Source: Zestomonas carbonaria (GTDB taxonomy: Bacteria > Pseudomonadota > Gammaproteobacteria > Pseudomonadales > Pseudomonadaceae). From it: DNA of 64,000 nt. Below, in pieces: positions 55,958 to 64,000 of this stretch (its first letter is position 1; each line of letters begins with the position of its first letter). Where the stretch lies: positions 1 to 64,000 of the forward strand of contig NZ_CAJFCI010000030.1 in the NCBI RefSeq assembly GCF_904061905.1, given 5' to 3'. Under the pieces are notes generated by a model. The model saw only the letters and a program-made list of their open reading frames with translations. It searched no databases and was not told the DNA's origin. The position numbers were made by a program, and so were the translations under genes.

Positions 55958-57988
55958 ATGAGCGAACAACAAGGCTTGCACGCCAGCCCCAACCAGTGGC
56001 CGAAAGCGCTGTTCTATGCCGCGCTGCTGTTTTCCATCTACCAGATCATCACCGCGGCCTTCCATCCGGTGTCCAGCCAGGTGCTGCGCGCCGGCCATAT
56101 CGGCTTCCTGCTGCTGCTGGTGTTCCTCTGCTACCCGTCCAGGGGCAATGGCCGGCCGTTCCAGCCGCTGGCCTGGCTGCTGGGCCTGGCGGGCATGGCC
56201 ACCTTCGCCTACCAGTGGATTTTCGAGGCCGACCTGATCCAGCGTTCCGGCGACCTGACCACCAGCGACCTGATCGTCGGCGTCACCCTGCTGGTGCTGA
56301 TCTTCGAGGCGGCGCGGCGGGTCATGGGCATCGCCCTGCCGCTGGTTTGCGGCGCGTTCCTCGCCTACGGCCTGTTCGGCCAGTACCTGCCGGGTGACTT
56401 TGCCCATCGTGGCTACGGCTTCGACCAGATCATCAATCAGTTGTCCTTCGGCACCGAGGGCTTCTACGGCACGCCGACCTATGTGTCGGCCACCTACATC
56501 TTCCTGTTCATCCTGTTCGGCGCGTTCCTCGAGCAGGCCGGGATGATCAAGCTGTTCACCGACTTCGCCATGGGTATGTTCGGCCATCGCACCGGCGGCC
56601 CGGCCAAGGTCTCCGTGGTGTCTTCGGTGCTGATGGGCACCATCACCGGCTCCGGGGTGGCCAACGTGGTCACCACCGGCCAGTTCACCATCCCGCTGAT
56701 GAAGCGCTTCGGCTACAAGCCGGCGTTCGCCGGTGGCATCGAGGCCACGGCCAGCATGGGCAGCCAGATCATGCCGCCGGTGATGGGCGCGGTGGCCTTC
56801 ATCATGGCCGAGACCATCAACGTGCCATTCGTCGAGGTGGCCAAGGCCGCGCTGATCCCGGCCTGCCTGTACTTCGGCTCGGTGTTCTGGATGGTTCACC
56901 TGGAGGCCATCAAGCACAACCTCAAGGGCCTGCCGAAAGATGAGTGCCCGAGCGCCTGGGCGGCGGTGAAGGAGCGCTGGTTCCTGCTGATCCCGCTGGC
57001 GGTGCTGGTCTACCTGCTGTTCACCGGACGCACGCCGATGTTCTCCGGCACCGTGGGCCTGGCGCTGACCGCCATCGTCATCCTCGGTTCGGCGATCATC
57101 CTGCGCGCCAACTCGTTCTGGCTGCGCATGGCCTTCTGGGTGGCGCTGGGCGTGCTCTGCGCCGGCTTCTTCCAGCTCGGCATCGGGGTGATCTTCGGCG
57201 TCATCGCCGCCCTGGTGGCCGGCTGCTGGTTCATCAAGGGCGGCCGCGAGACCCTGACCGCCTGCGTGTTCGCGCTGGTCGAGGGCGCTCGCCACGCCGT
57301 TCCGGTGGGCATCGCCTGCGCCCTGGTCGGGGTGATCATCGGCATCGTCTCGCTGACCGGCATCGCCTCCACCTTCGCCGGCTACATCCTCGCCATCGGC
57401 CAGGACAACCTGTTCCTGTCCCTGGTGCTGACCATGCTCACCTGCCTGGTGCTGGGCATGGGCATCCCGACCATCCCCAACTACATCATCACCAGCGCCA
57501 TCGCCGCGCCGGCGCTGCTGGAGCTGGGCGTGCCGCTGATCGTCTCGCACATGTTCGTGTTCTATTTCGGCCTGATGGCGGACCTCACCCCGCCGGTGGC
57601 GCTGGCTTGCTTCGCCGCCGCGCCGATCGCCAAGGAGAACGGCCTGAAGATCAGCCTGGTGGCGGTCAAGGTGGCCATCGCCGGCTTCATCGTGCCGTTC
57701 ATGGCGGTTTACGACCCGGCGCTGATGATGCAGGGCGACGATTGGACCGCCACCTTGTACATGGTGGTCAAGGCGATATTCGCCGTGGGCCTGTGGGGGA
57801 TCGCCGTGGTCGGCTACTACAGCGCGCCGCTGGCCTGGTGGGAGCGCCTGCTGGCGCTGGTCGCCGGTTTCACCCTGGTGCTGGCCATGCCGCTGACCGA
57901 CGAGTTCGGCTATGCCCTCGGCATCCTGCTGATGGCTCAGCACGTCTGGCGCGCGCGCCGGGCCAACGCCCTGGCGGCCACGGCCTGA
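55958..57988 (+). CDS. TRAP transporter fused permease (4TM + 12TM subunits)
   Basis: A 676-aa inner-membrane protein in which the small (DctQ-like) and large (DctM-like) TRAP subunits are fused, the usual partner of TAXI receptors. It has many TM segments; conserved GSGVANVVTTGQFTIPLMKR, ASMGSQIMPPVMGAVAFIMA and GMGIPTIPNYIITSAIAAPA mark the transport core. I chose ATG 55958 (MSEQQGLHASPNQWPKAL). It uses an ion gradient rather than ATP. DUF1850 gene follows 13 bp later. Confidence 0.94.
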   Translation: MSEQQGLHASPNQWPKALFYAALLFSIYQIITAAFHPVSSQVLRAGHIGFLLLLVFLCYPSRGNGRPFQPLAWLLGLAGMATFAYQWIFEADLIQRSGDLTTSDLIVGVTLLVLIFEAARRVMGIALPLVCGAFLAYGLFGQYLPGDFAHRGYGFDQIINQLSFGTEGFYGTPTYVSATYIFLFILFGAFLEQAGMIKLFTDFAMGMFGHRTGGPAKVSVVSSVLMGTITGSGVANVVTTGQFTIPLMKRFGYKPAFAGGIEATASMGSQIMPPVMGAVAFIMAETINVPFVEVAKAALIPACLYFGSVFWMVHLEAIKHNLKGLPKDECPSAWAAVKERWFLLIPLAVLVYLLFTGRTPMFSGTVGLALTAIVILGSAIILRANSFWLRMAFWVALGVLCAGFFQLGIGVIFGVIAALVAGCWFIKGGRETLTACVFALVEGARHAVPVGIACALVGVIIGIVSLTGIASTFAGYILAIGQDNLFLSLVLTMLTCLVLGMGIPTIPNYIITSAIAAPALLELGVPLIVSHMFVFYFGLMADLTPPVALACFAAAPIAKENGLKISLVAVKVAIAGFIVPFMAVYDPALMMQGDDWTATLYMVVKAIFAVGLWGIAVVGYYSAPLAWWERLLALVAGFTLVLAMPLTDEFGYALGILLMAQHVWRARRANALAATA

Positions 57989-58001
57989 GGCCGGGCGGAG
58001 C

Positions 58002-58400
58002 ATGCTCGGACTCTGCATGGGCCTGGCCGGGGTGGTCTGGGCGGAGCTGCCGGCTCCGTCCTTCACCCTGGCCTGGACCCATACGATCGAGAAGATTCGC
58101 TGGGAAGAGGATTACCGCGTCACGCCGTCCGGGCTGCTGCTCGGCGAGGCGCGGATCAAGGGTTCTGGCGCCGGCATGGAGATTCCGGACGGCGCCGAAC
58201 TTCGCGAGGGGGCCTGGCACTACCAGAGCCATCTGCCGCCCTTGCAGCCCCTGCGCCTGGGACGTACGCCCGAGGCAGGGGATTACCAACTGTGTATCGA
58301 CCAGCGTTGCCGCCCCCTGGGCGACTGGGTCGGCCCGCCACAAGCGGACCGGCCGGCGCTGGAACTCTGGAGCTGCGAAACCGGCTCCGGGGCGGGTTGA
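58002..58400 (+). CDS. DUF1850 domain-containing protein
   Basis: A 132-aa protein that typically accompanies TAXI-TRAP operons. A short hydrophobic start (LGLCMGLAGVVWA) may be a signal or anchor; FTLAWTHTIEKIRWEEDYRV and GSGAGMEIPDGAELREGAWHY are DUF1850 segments. It lies 13 bp after the permease stop, so it is part of the same transcript. The role is unknown; its conserved link suggests help in transport or assembly outside the cytoplasm. Confidence 0.85.
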   Translation: MLGLCMGLAGVVWAELPAPSFTLAWTHTIEKIRWEEDYRVTPSGLLLGEARIKGSGAGMEIPDGAELREGAWHYQSHLPPLQPLRLGRTPEAGDYQLCIDQRCRPLGDWVGPPQADRPALELWSCETGSGAG

Positions 58401-58433
58401 GTCCGGCGCGACGAGCGCCGGCCACCCCTTTCT

Positions 58434-59876
58434 TCAAAGAATCGGCGAGATCAGCCGCGCCACTCGCATACCCAACTGACGCAGGCGGTCGACCTTCTGG
58501 TCGTCCTCCACGCTGAGTTCGTAGGCCCGGTGGAAATCCTCCTCCAGCATGCGCTGCACCTGGTCGGCGAAGCCCGCATCGTGGGTCAGCAGCATGACTT
58601 CGAAATTCAGCCGGAACGAACGGTTGTCCAGGTTGGCGCTGCCGATGGCGCAGCTATCGTCGTCGATCAGCATCACCTTCTGGTGCAGGAAACCCGGCTG
58701 GTAGCGGAAGATGCGGACCCCGGCGCGCAACGCCTCGAAGGCAAACAGGGTGGAGGCGGCGTAGACGATCTTGTGGTCGGGGCGCGCCGGCAGCAGGATG
58801 CGCACGTCCACGCCGCGCATCACCGCCAGGCGCAACGCGGCGAATACCGACTCGTCGGGGACGAAATAGGGGCTGGTTATCCACAGCCGTTCGCGCGCTG
58901 CCTGGATCGCCTCGACGAAGAACAGCGAGCAGGTCTCCTGCGAATCCGCCGGGCCGCTGGCGATCAACTGGCAGAGCATGCCGCCGTCGCCGAAGCTGCT
59001 CGGCAGGATCAGCGGCGGCAGGCGGCGCGCGGCCCAGTACCAGTCCTCGGCGAAGGTCTCCTGCAGGCAGGTCAGCACCGGTCCGCGGATCTCTATATGG
59101 GTGTCGCGCCAGGGCGCCAGCGGGGGCTTGAGGCCGAGATATTCGTCGCCGACGTTGTGACCGCCGATGAAGCCGACCTCGCCGTCGACCACGACGATCT
59201 TGCGGTGGTTGCGGAAGTTGATCTGGAAGCGGTTGAGCATGCCGCGCCGGGTGGCGAAGGCGTGGACCTGCACGCCGCCGGCGCGCAGGCGTTCGACATA
59301 GGCGGCCGGCAGGGTGTGGCTGCCGATGCCGTCGTAGAGCAGGTAGACGCCGACGCCGGTGGCGGCCCGTTCCAGCAGCAGGTCGGCCAGGCGGCGGCCG
59401 AGCGGGTCGTCGCGGATGATGAAGAACTGCACCAGCACCACCTGGCGGGCGGCGGCGATGGCGGCGAAGATCGCCTCGAAGGTGGCTTCGCCGTCGATCA
59501 GCAGGCGTACCTGGTTATGCGCCAGCGGTGGCATCGGGCTCAGCCGCGGCATTGCCAGCAGCTTGCCGGTCTGGGTCGAGCGGCGCGCGGCCAGCGCCTC
59601 GGCGACCCACGGGCGCCAGTCGAGGTCGGCCATGGCGTCGTGCATCTCGCGGTTGGCCTGGCGCCGCGCGCGGATATAGGCGTCGAAGCTGCTGCGGCCG
59701 AACACCAGGTAGGGCACCAGGGTCAGGTAGGGCATGAACAGCAACGACAGCGCCCAGGCGATGGCGCCTTGCGCGGTGCGCACGGTGAGCACCGCGTGGA
59801 TCGCCGCGATCACGCCGAGCAACTGGACGCTGGCGATCAGGTAACCGAACAGGTGGGGAATGGCGGCGAGATCCAT
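58434..59876 (-). CDS. cls: cardiolipin synthase
   Basis: Phospholipase D-family enzyme that joins two phosphatidylglycerols to make cardiolipin at the inner membrane. The 480-aa protein has two N-terminal TM helices ([39 protein letters not shown]) and two HKD motifs, [18 protein letters not shown] and [20 protein letters not shown]. It is convergent with the DUF1850 gene. In PAO1, as I recall, cls is elsewhere, so its position here is a rearrangement or local difference. Confidence 0.95.
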   Translation of the reverse strand: MDLAAIPHLFGYLIASVQLLGVIAAIHAVLTVRTAQGAIAWALSLLFMPYLTLVPYLVFGRSSFDAYIRARRQANREMHDAMADLDWRPWVAEALAARRSTQTGKLLAMPRLSPMPPLAHNQVRLLIDGEATFEAIFAAIAAARQVVLVQFFIIRDDPLGRRLADLLLERAATGVGVYLLYDGIGSHTLPAAYVERLRAGGVQVHAFATRRGMLNRFQINFRNHRKIVVVDGEVGFIGGHNVGDEYLGLKPPLAPWRDTHIEIRGPVLTCLQETFAEDWYWAARRLPPLILPSSFGDGGMLCQLIASGPADSQETCSLFFVEAIQAARERLWITSPYFVPDESVFAALRLAVMRGVDVRILLPARPDHKIVYAASTLFAFEALRAGVRIFRYQPGFLHQKVMLIDDDSCAIGSANLDNRSFRLNFEVMLLTHDAGFADQVQRMLEEDFHRAYELSVEDDQKVDRLRQLGMRVARLISPIL

Positions 59877-59931
59877 GCCTGGCTCTTATTCGCGAGACTT
59901 CCCTCACAGACTACCTGGCGTAGCGAAGCGT

Positions 59932-60831
59932 TCAATCCCCACGCCAGTTCCAACTGCTTTCCGCCACCGCGTCATGGGCGTGCAGGCTCTCCGCATGTTC
60001 GACGCGCAGGTGGAAGCCATCGATGTCCGGCAACCGGCGAAGGGCCTGGTGCAGGCGGCGCGCGGCGTCTTCGCAGAACATCGGATTCTGGCCATTGGCG
60101 AGGGCGAAGGCCTGCTCGTCGGCGCGTTTCACCGCCGTCTGTAGCGCGGTTCCGAGCGCCTGTTCGAGGGGATCGACCAGGCCTTTCAGGGGAATGCATG
60201 CGCAATCTTCATGCAGGCGTACCCGGACCTGGGCGGTACTGCGCTGGCTGTGCGGGGTGGCGACGATACCCTGGTCGCTGCCCAGCCAGGCCAGCACGGC
60301 CTCGTGGTCCGGCGGCCTGGCGGAGAAATCGTCGGCGAAGCGCTGCTGGATCAGTTGCCGGGCCAGTGCCGCGGAACACGGGCAGGTCGACGAATAGCCG
60401 ATTTCCACCCGTAGTTCCACGTGAAACCCCCGCGCATCCAGGCCTGCATCGATTTGCAGCGGATAAGCCTTCCAGCCGGACAAGGTGCTGACCAGCGCCG
60501 GGCGTTGGAGCAGTGCTTCCGTGCGCAGTCGCAACTGTGCGCGGGTGGACAGGCCGCTGTGGCTGTCGAGGAACGCTTCCAGTACCCGCCTCAGTGACGC
60601 CGGCGACAGCGGCTCATGCTCCAGGCGCTCCAGCGCCAGGTACAGGCGCGACATGTGGATGCCGCGCGCCGCGCCGTCGGCCAGGTCGACACCCGCATCG
60701 GCCCGTGCCATCAGCCGTTCGCCATCGAGCCGCACCGGCAGGGCGATGCCGCACATGCCCACCCAGTCCAGGGCGAGCGGATCTTCACGGGTTTGCCCGG
60801 CGATATCGGGCAGGGTGGTCAGGGCGTTCAT
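59932..60831 (-). CDS. folE2: GTP cyclohydrolase FolE2 (type IB)
   Basis: Zinc-independent GTP cyclohydrolase for folate synthesis that replaces zinc-dependent FolE when zinc is scarce. The 299-aa protein has the family motif SSTCPCSAALARQLI, the Cys being the catalytic metal ligand, plus ACIPLKGLVDPLEQ and NGQNPMFCEDAARRLHQAL. It faces dksA2 divergently across a perfect Zur-type palindrome, which supports zinc repression. Divalent metals such as Mn are expected to serve it. Confidence 0.94.
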   Translation of the reverse strand: MNALTTLPDIAGQTREDPLALDWVGMCGIALPVRLDGERLMARADAGVDLADGAARGIHMSRLYLALERLEHEPLSPASLRRVLEAFLDSHSGLSTRAQLRLRTEALLQRPALVSTLSGWKAYPLQIDAGLDARGFHVELRVEIGYSSTCPCSAALARQLIQQRFADDFSARPPDHEAVLAWLGSDQGIVATPHSQRSTAQVRVRLHEDCACIPLKGLVDPLEQALGTALQTAVKRADEQAFALANGQNPMFCEDAARRLHQALRRLPDIDGFHLRVEHAESLHAHDAVAESSWNWRGD

Positions 60832-60867
60832 CGGGAGGTTCTCGCGGAGGGCTTGGTCGATTGTTAT

Positions 60868-60882
60868 TGTTATAATATAACA
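60868..60882. promoter_or_regulatory. Zur box between folE2 and dksA2
   Basis: TGTTATAATATAACA is a perfect palindrome with seven-base arms and matches the Zur consensus core of pseudomonads. It lies 37 bp from folE2 and 33 bp from dksA2, so one site can repress both. Confidence 0.9.
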
Positions 60883-60914
60883 TTAATGATTCAAGCCCCA
60901 TGAAGTAGCCCGCC

Positions 60915-61319
60915 ATGACCGAACAGGAACTGCTCGCCCAACCGGACTCCGCCTACATGAACGATGCCCAGCAGGCGTTCTTCCGCAACCTGCTGCTGGA
61001 ACAGCGCCACGAATTGCAGGCACGCATCGACGAGGAACTCGTCCTGCTGCGCGAGCAGGAGTTCATCAGCGACCCCAACGACCAGGGTAGCGCCGAGGAA
61101 CAGCGCCGCTGGCAACTGCGCCTGCTCGAGCGCGAGAAGAAGCTGCTGGACAAGATCGACCGGGCGCTCGAACGCCTGGCCTGCGGCGAGTACGGCTGGT
61201 GCGCGGAAACCGGCGAGCCGATCGGCCTGCGCCGCCTGCTGCTGCGGCCCACCGCGACCCTGTGCATCGAAGCGAAAGAACGCCAGGAACGGCGCGAAAA
61301 ACATCTCCGTGATAGCTGA
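60915..61319 (+). CDS. dksA2: zinc-finger-less DksA paralogue DksA2
   Basis: RNA polymerase secondary-channel regulator of 134 aa that substitutes for zinc-finger DksA in zinc starvation. The coiled-coil region and tip residues precede the C-terminal globule, where DksA has two CXXC pairs. Here they read CAET and CIEA, so two of four zinc ligands are lost; an extra Cys occurs in LACGEYGWC. This is the known DksA2 pattern. It starts at ATG 60915 and is transcribed toward zigA, 13 bp away. Confidence 0.93.
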   Translation: MTEQELLAQPDSAYMNDAQQAFFRNLLLEQRHELQARIDEELVLLREQEFISDPNDQGSAEEQRRWQLRLLEREKKLLDKIDRALERLACGEYGWCAETGEPIGLRRLLLRPTATLCIEAKERQERREKHLRDS

Positions 61320-61332
61320 AGAGGTATTCCCG

Positions 61333-62538
<1,206 letters not shown>

Positions 62539-62562
62539 TAGCGCGGAGCGGCCCATGGCCGT

Positions 62563-62591
62563 GAATCGCGCGCATGGCGCGCTCCTACAGG
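62563..62591. repeat. REP-like GCGCGC-ATG-GCGCGC element
   Basis: GAATCGCGCGCATGGCGCGC followed by TCCTACAGG is a REP-type hairpin 25 bp after the zigA stop, between convergent genes. It probably also ends transcription. Confidence 0.7.
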
Positions 62592-62607
62592 CCATGAGCA
62601 GTTCGGG

Positions 62608-62961
62608 CTAGCGAGCCATCCACACGCCCTTGTTCTGCCGCTCGCAGTAGGGCTTGAGGTAGTTGGCGTCGCTCTCCACGCCGTAGTAGTGGATGTCCTG
62701 GCGATAGGGCAGGTTGGACACCTGGGCGTTGCGGCAGACACCGAACGAGCCCTGCGGGCACTGCGCGACGAACTCCACCTCGACCTTCTGGCCCTTGAGC
62801 TGCGGCTGGCAGAAACCGTCGCGGAACATCTGCGGCGGGATGCTCTGGTTCTGCTGGCAGACCTTGACGTCCAGCCGGTTGCCCTGGGTGTGCACCACGC
62901 AGGCTTCGGCTTGGGCCAGCAGGGGAAGGGCGGAACAGAGCAGGGCGAACAGGTGGCGCAT
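62608..62961 (-). CDS. small secreted six-cysteine protein
   Basis: A 117-aa protein with a signal peptide (RHLFALLCSALPLLAQAEA) and a mature part holding six Cys, enough for three disulfides (ACVVH, VCQQ, FCQP, QCPQ, VCRN, YCER). No known domain; it ends KGVWMAR. ATG 62961 has GGAG nine bases upstream and is preferred over 62991. It sits between two COG0523 genes, so a periplasmic role in metal stress is possible but unproven. P. aeruginosa has, I recall, a homologue in the same place. Confidence 0.82.
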   Translation of the reverse strand: MRHLFALLCSALPLLAQAEACVVHTQGNRLDVKVCQQNQSIPPQMFRDGFCQPQLKGQKVEVEFVAQCPQGSFGVCRNAQVSNLPYRQDIHYYGVESDANYLKPYCERQNKGVWMAR

Positions 62962-63035
62962 GGACTGGTCTCCGGAAGCGATGCGCTGCACTCTAGGGCT
63001 TTCCCGTTGGCCGGTACAAGCCGCAGCATAGGCAG

Positions 63036-64000
63036 ATGTTGACGCATATCCCCACCCACCTGATCGCTGGCCCGCTTGGCGCCGGCAAGACCAGCCTGAT
63101 CCGCGACCTGCTGGCCCAGCGTCCGGCGCACGAGCGCTGGGCGGTGCTGATCAACGAGTTCGGCCAGATCGGCCTGGATGCCGCGTTGCTGGATGACGGC
63201 GGCGATGGCGTGCGACTGGCCGAAGTCGCTGGCGGCTGCCTGTGCTGCGTCAACGGCGCGCCGTTCCAGGTCGGGCTCGGTCGCCTGCTGCGCCGGGCGA
63301 AGCCGCAGCGCCTGCTGATCGAACCTTCCGGGCTCGGCCATCCCGCCGAGCTGCTGCGCCAGTTGGGCGAGCCGCCGTGGGATTCGGTGCTGGCCGTGCA
63401 ACCCACGGTGCTGGTGCTGGACGCCGCCGCCCTGGCCGATGGCCAGGCGCTGCCGGATAGCCAGCAGGCGGCTTTGGGCGGGGCCGGGCTGTTGCTGCTG
63501 AACAAGGCGGAAAGCCTGGACGAGGTGGCCCGGGCGCGCCTGGTCGCGGCCCTGCCGGACGTACTGCTGCGCTGGACCAGCCAGGGTCGCCTGCCCTTCG
63601 TCGAACTGCCCGGCCACGACGTACAGGCCGGCGCTGTCGATGCCGAACGACTGCCGGGTGGTGCCGCGCCGCCGCCAGCGCTGTGGCGCACCCCGGACGA
63701 ACCGATCTGCCGGATACAGGCCCAGGCCGAAGGCTGGAGCATCGGCTGGCGCTGGCACCCCAGCCAGAGCTTCGAGCTGCTGCGCGTGCAGCAATGGCTC
63801 GCGAGCCTGCCCTGGCGGCGCGCCAAGCTGGTGTTGCAGACCAATGCCGGCTGGCTGTCGGCCAACGCCCTGGACGGCGAAGCGCCGCACTGGCGGGCCA
63901 GCGAATGGCGCAAGGATTCGCGCCTGGAGCTGATCTTCGCCGAGGCGCAGGATGAAGAGGTGTTGCGAACGGGGATGGCTGCCTGTCGGCTGCAACAGGG
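63036..64000 (+). CDS. COG0523 family GTPase, 3' end outside window
   Basis: Second CobW-like GTPase, at least 321 codons and still open at the window edge. P-loop AGPLGAGKTSLIRDLL, the CXCC metal motif as GGCLCCVNGAPF and the base-specificity segment LLLNKAESLDE are visible. It differs clearly from the ZigA-like protein and has a shorter middle region. It is divergent from the six-Cys protein gene. No stop is reached, so the true length is unknown. Confidence 0.9.
   Translation, partial: MLTHIPTHLIAGPLGAGKTSLIRDLLAQRPAHERWAVLINEFGQIGLDAALLDDGGDGVRLAEVAGGCLCCVNGAPFQVGLGRLLRRAKPQRLLIEPSGLGHPAELLRQLGEPPWDSVLAVQPTVLVLDAAALADGQALPDSQQAALGGAGLLLLNKAESLDEVARARLVAALPDVLLRWTSQGRLPFVELPGHDVQAGAVDAERLPGGAAPPPALWRTPDEPICRIQAQAEGWSIGWRWHPSQSFELLRVQQWLASLPWRRAKLVLQTNAGWLSANALDGEAPHWRASEWRKDSRLELIFAEAQDEEVLRTGMAACRLQQ

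Noticed and set aside
60413..60428. AGTTCCACGTGAAACC as a further parS site, in folE2
   Set aside because: Only the central bases fit and both outer bases differ; too degenerate to list without ParB binding data.

Overview
The window is a chromosomal replication-origin region of a high-GC Pseudomonas close to P. aeruginosa. The order rpmH-rnpA-yidD-yidC-mnmE / mnmG-rsmG-parA-parB / atpIBEFHAGDC-glmU-glmR-glmS on one side of oriC and dnaA-dnaN-recF-gyrB on the other is the classical Pseudomonas arrangement, and protein sequences match that genus throughout. It does not look like a standard P. aeruginosa: the DnaA linker is short, glyS and gmhB are directly adjacent, and the blocks between lptA and gyrB and between glmS and folE2 are unlike the PAO1 order as I remember it. 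The species cannot be named without a search. No rRNA, tRNA or CRISPR array was seen.

Layout. 1-2.5 kb: a 119-bp tandem duplication with REP-like hairpins, a 3-hydroxyacyl-CoA dehydrogenase, a 27-codon thiolase remnant and a TetR regulator. 2.5-7.7 kb: tag (minus), then glyQ-glyS-gmhB-lptA. 7.8-13.6 kb: a tight six-gene phospholipid-metabolism cluster resembling E. coli ynbABCD plus an acyltransferase and a small membrane protein; its lipid product is unknown. 13.8-19.7 kb: a degraded defence/mobile island with a TOTE-type primase-helicase, a RelBE-type toxin-antitoxin pair, two small genes (one without a start), and a decayed Wadjet type I system in which jetA carries three single-base deletions, jetB is truncated and jetC/jetD are gone. 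19.8-26 kb: gyrB, recF, dnaN, dnaA on the minus strand, with parS sites in recF.

26-30.9 kb holds two origin-like segments: oriC between dnaA and rpmH, and a second between mnmE and mnmG. Each has DnaA boxes followed by a nearly identical AT-rich tract. 30.9-46.7 kb carries tRNA modification, chromosome partitioning, the F1Fo ATP synthase and the UDP-GlcNAc genes.

46.7-60 kb is accessory metabolism: an orphan sulfonate-type binding protein, a SulP transporter, a ribbon-helix-helix protein, a cyclopropane synthase-like enzyme, and a DctB/DctD two-component system placed before a TAXI-type TRAP transporter that has a clear sigma-54 promoter, then a DUF1850 protein and a cardiolipin synthase. 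60-64 kb is a zinc-starvation block: folE2, dksA2 and a zigA-like GTPase around a perfect Zur-type palindrome, then a six-cysteine secreted protein and a second COG0523 GTPase cut by the window end.

The best candidates for undescribed biology are the ynb-like lipid cluster, whose CDP-alcohol phosphotransferase has Asn at two usually invariant Asp positions, and the adjacent TOTE/RelBE/Wadjet-remnant island. Both lie in the gap between lptA and gyrB.
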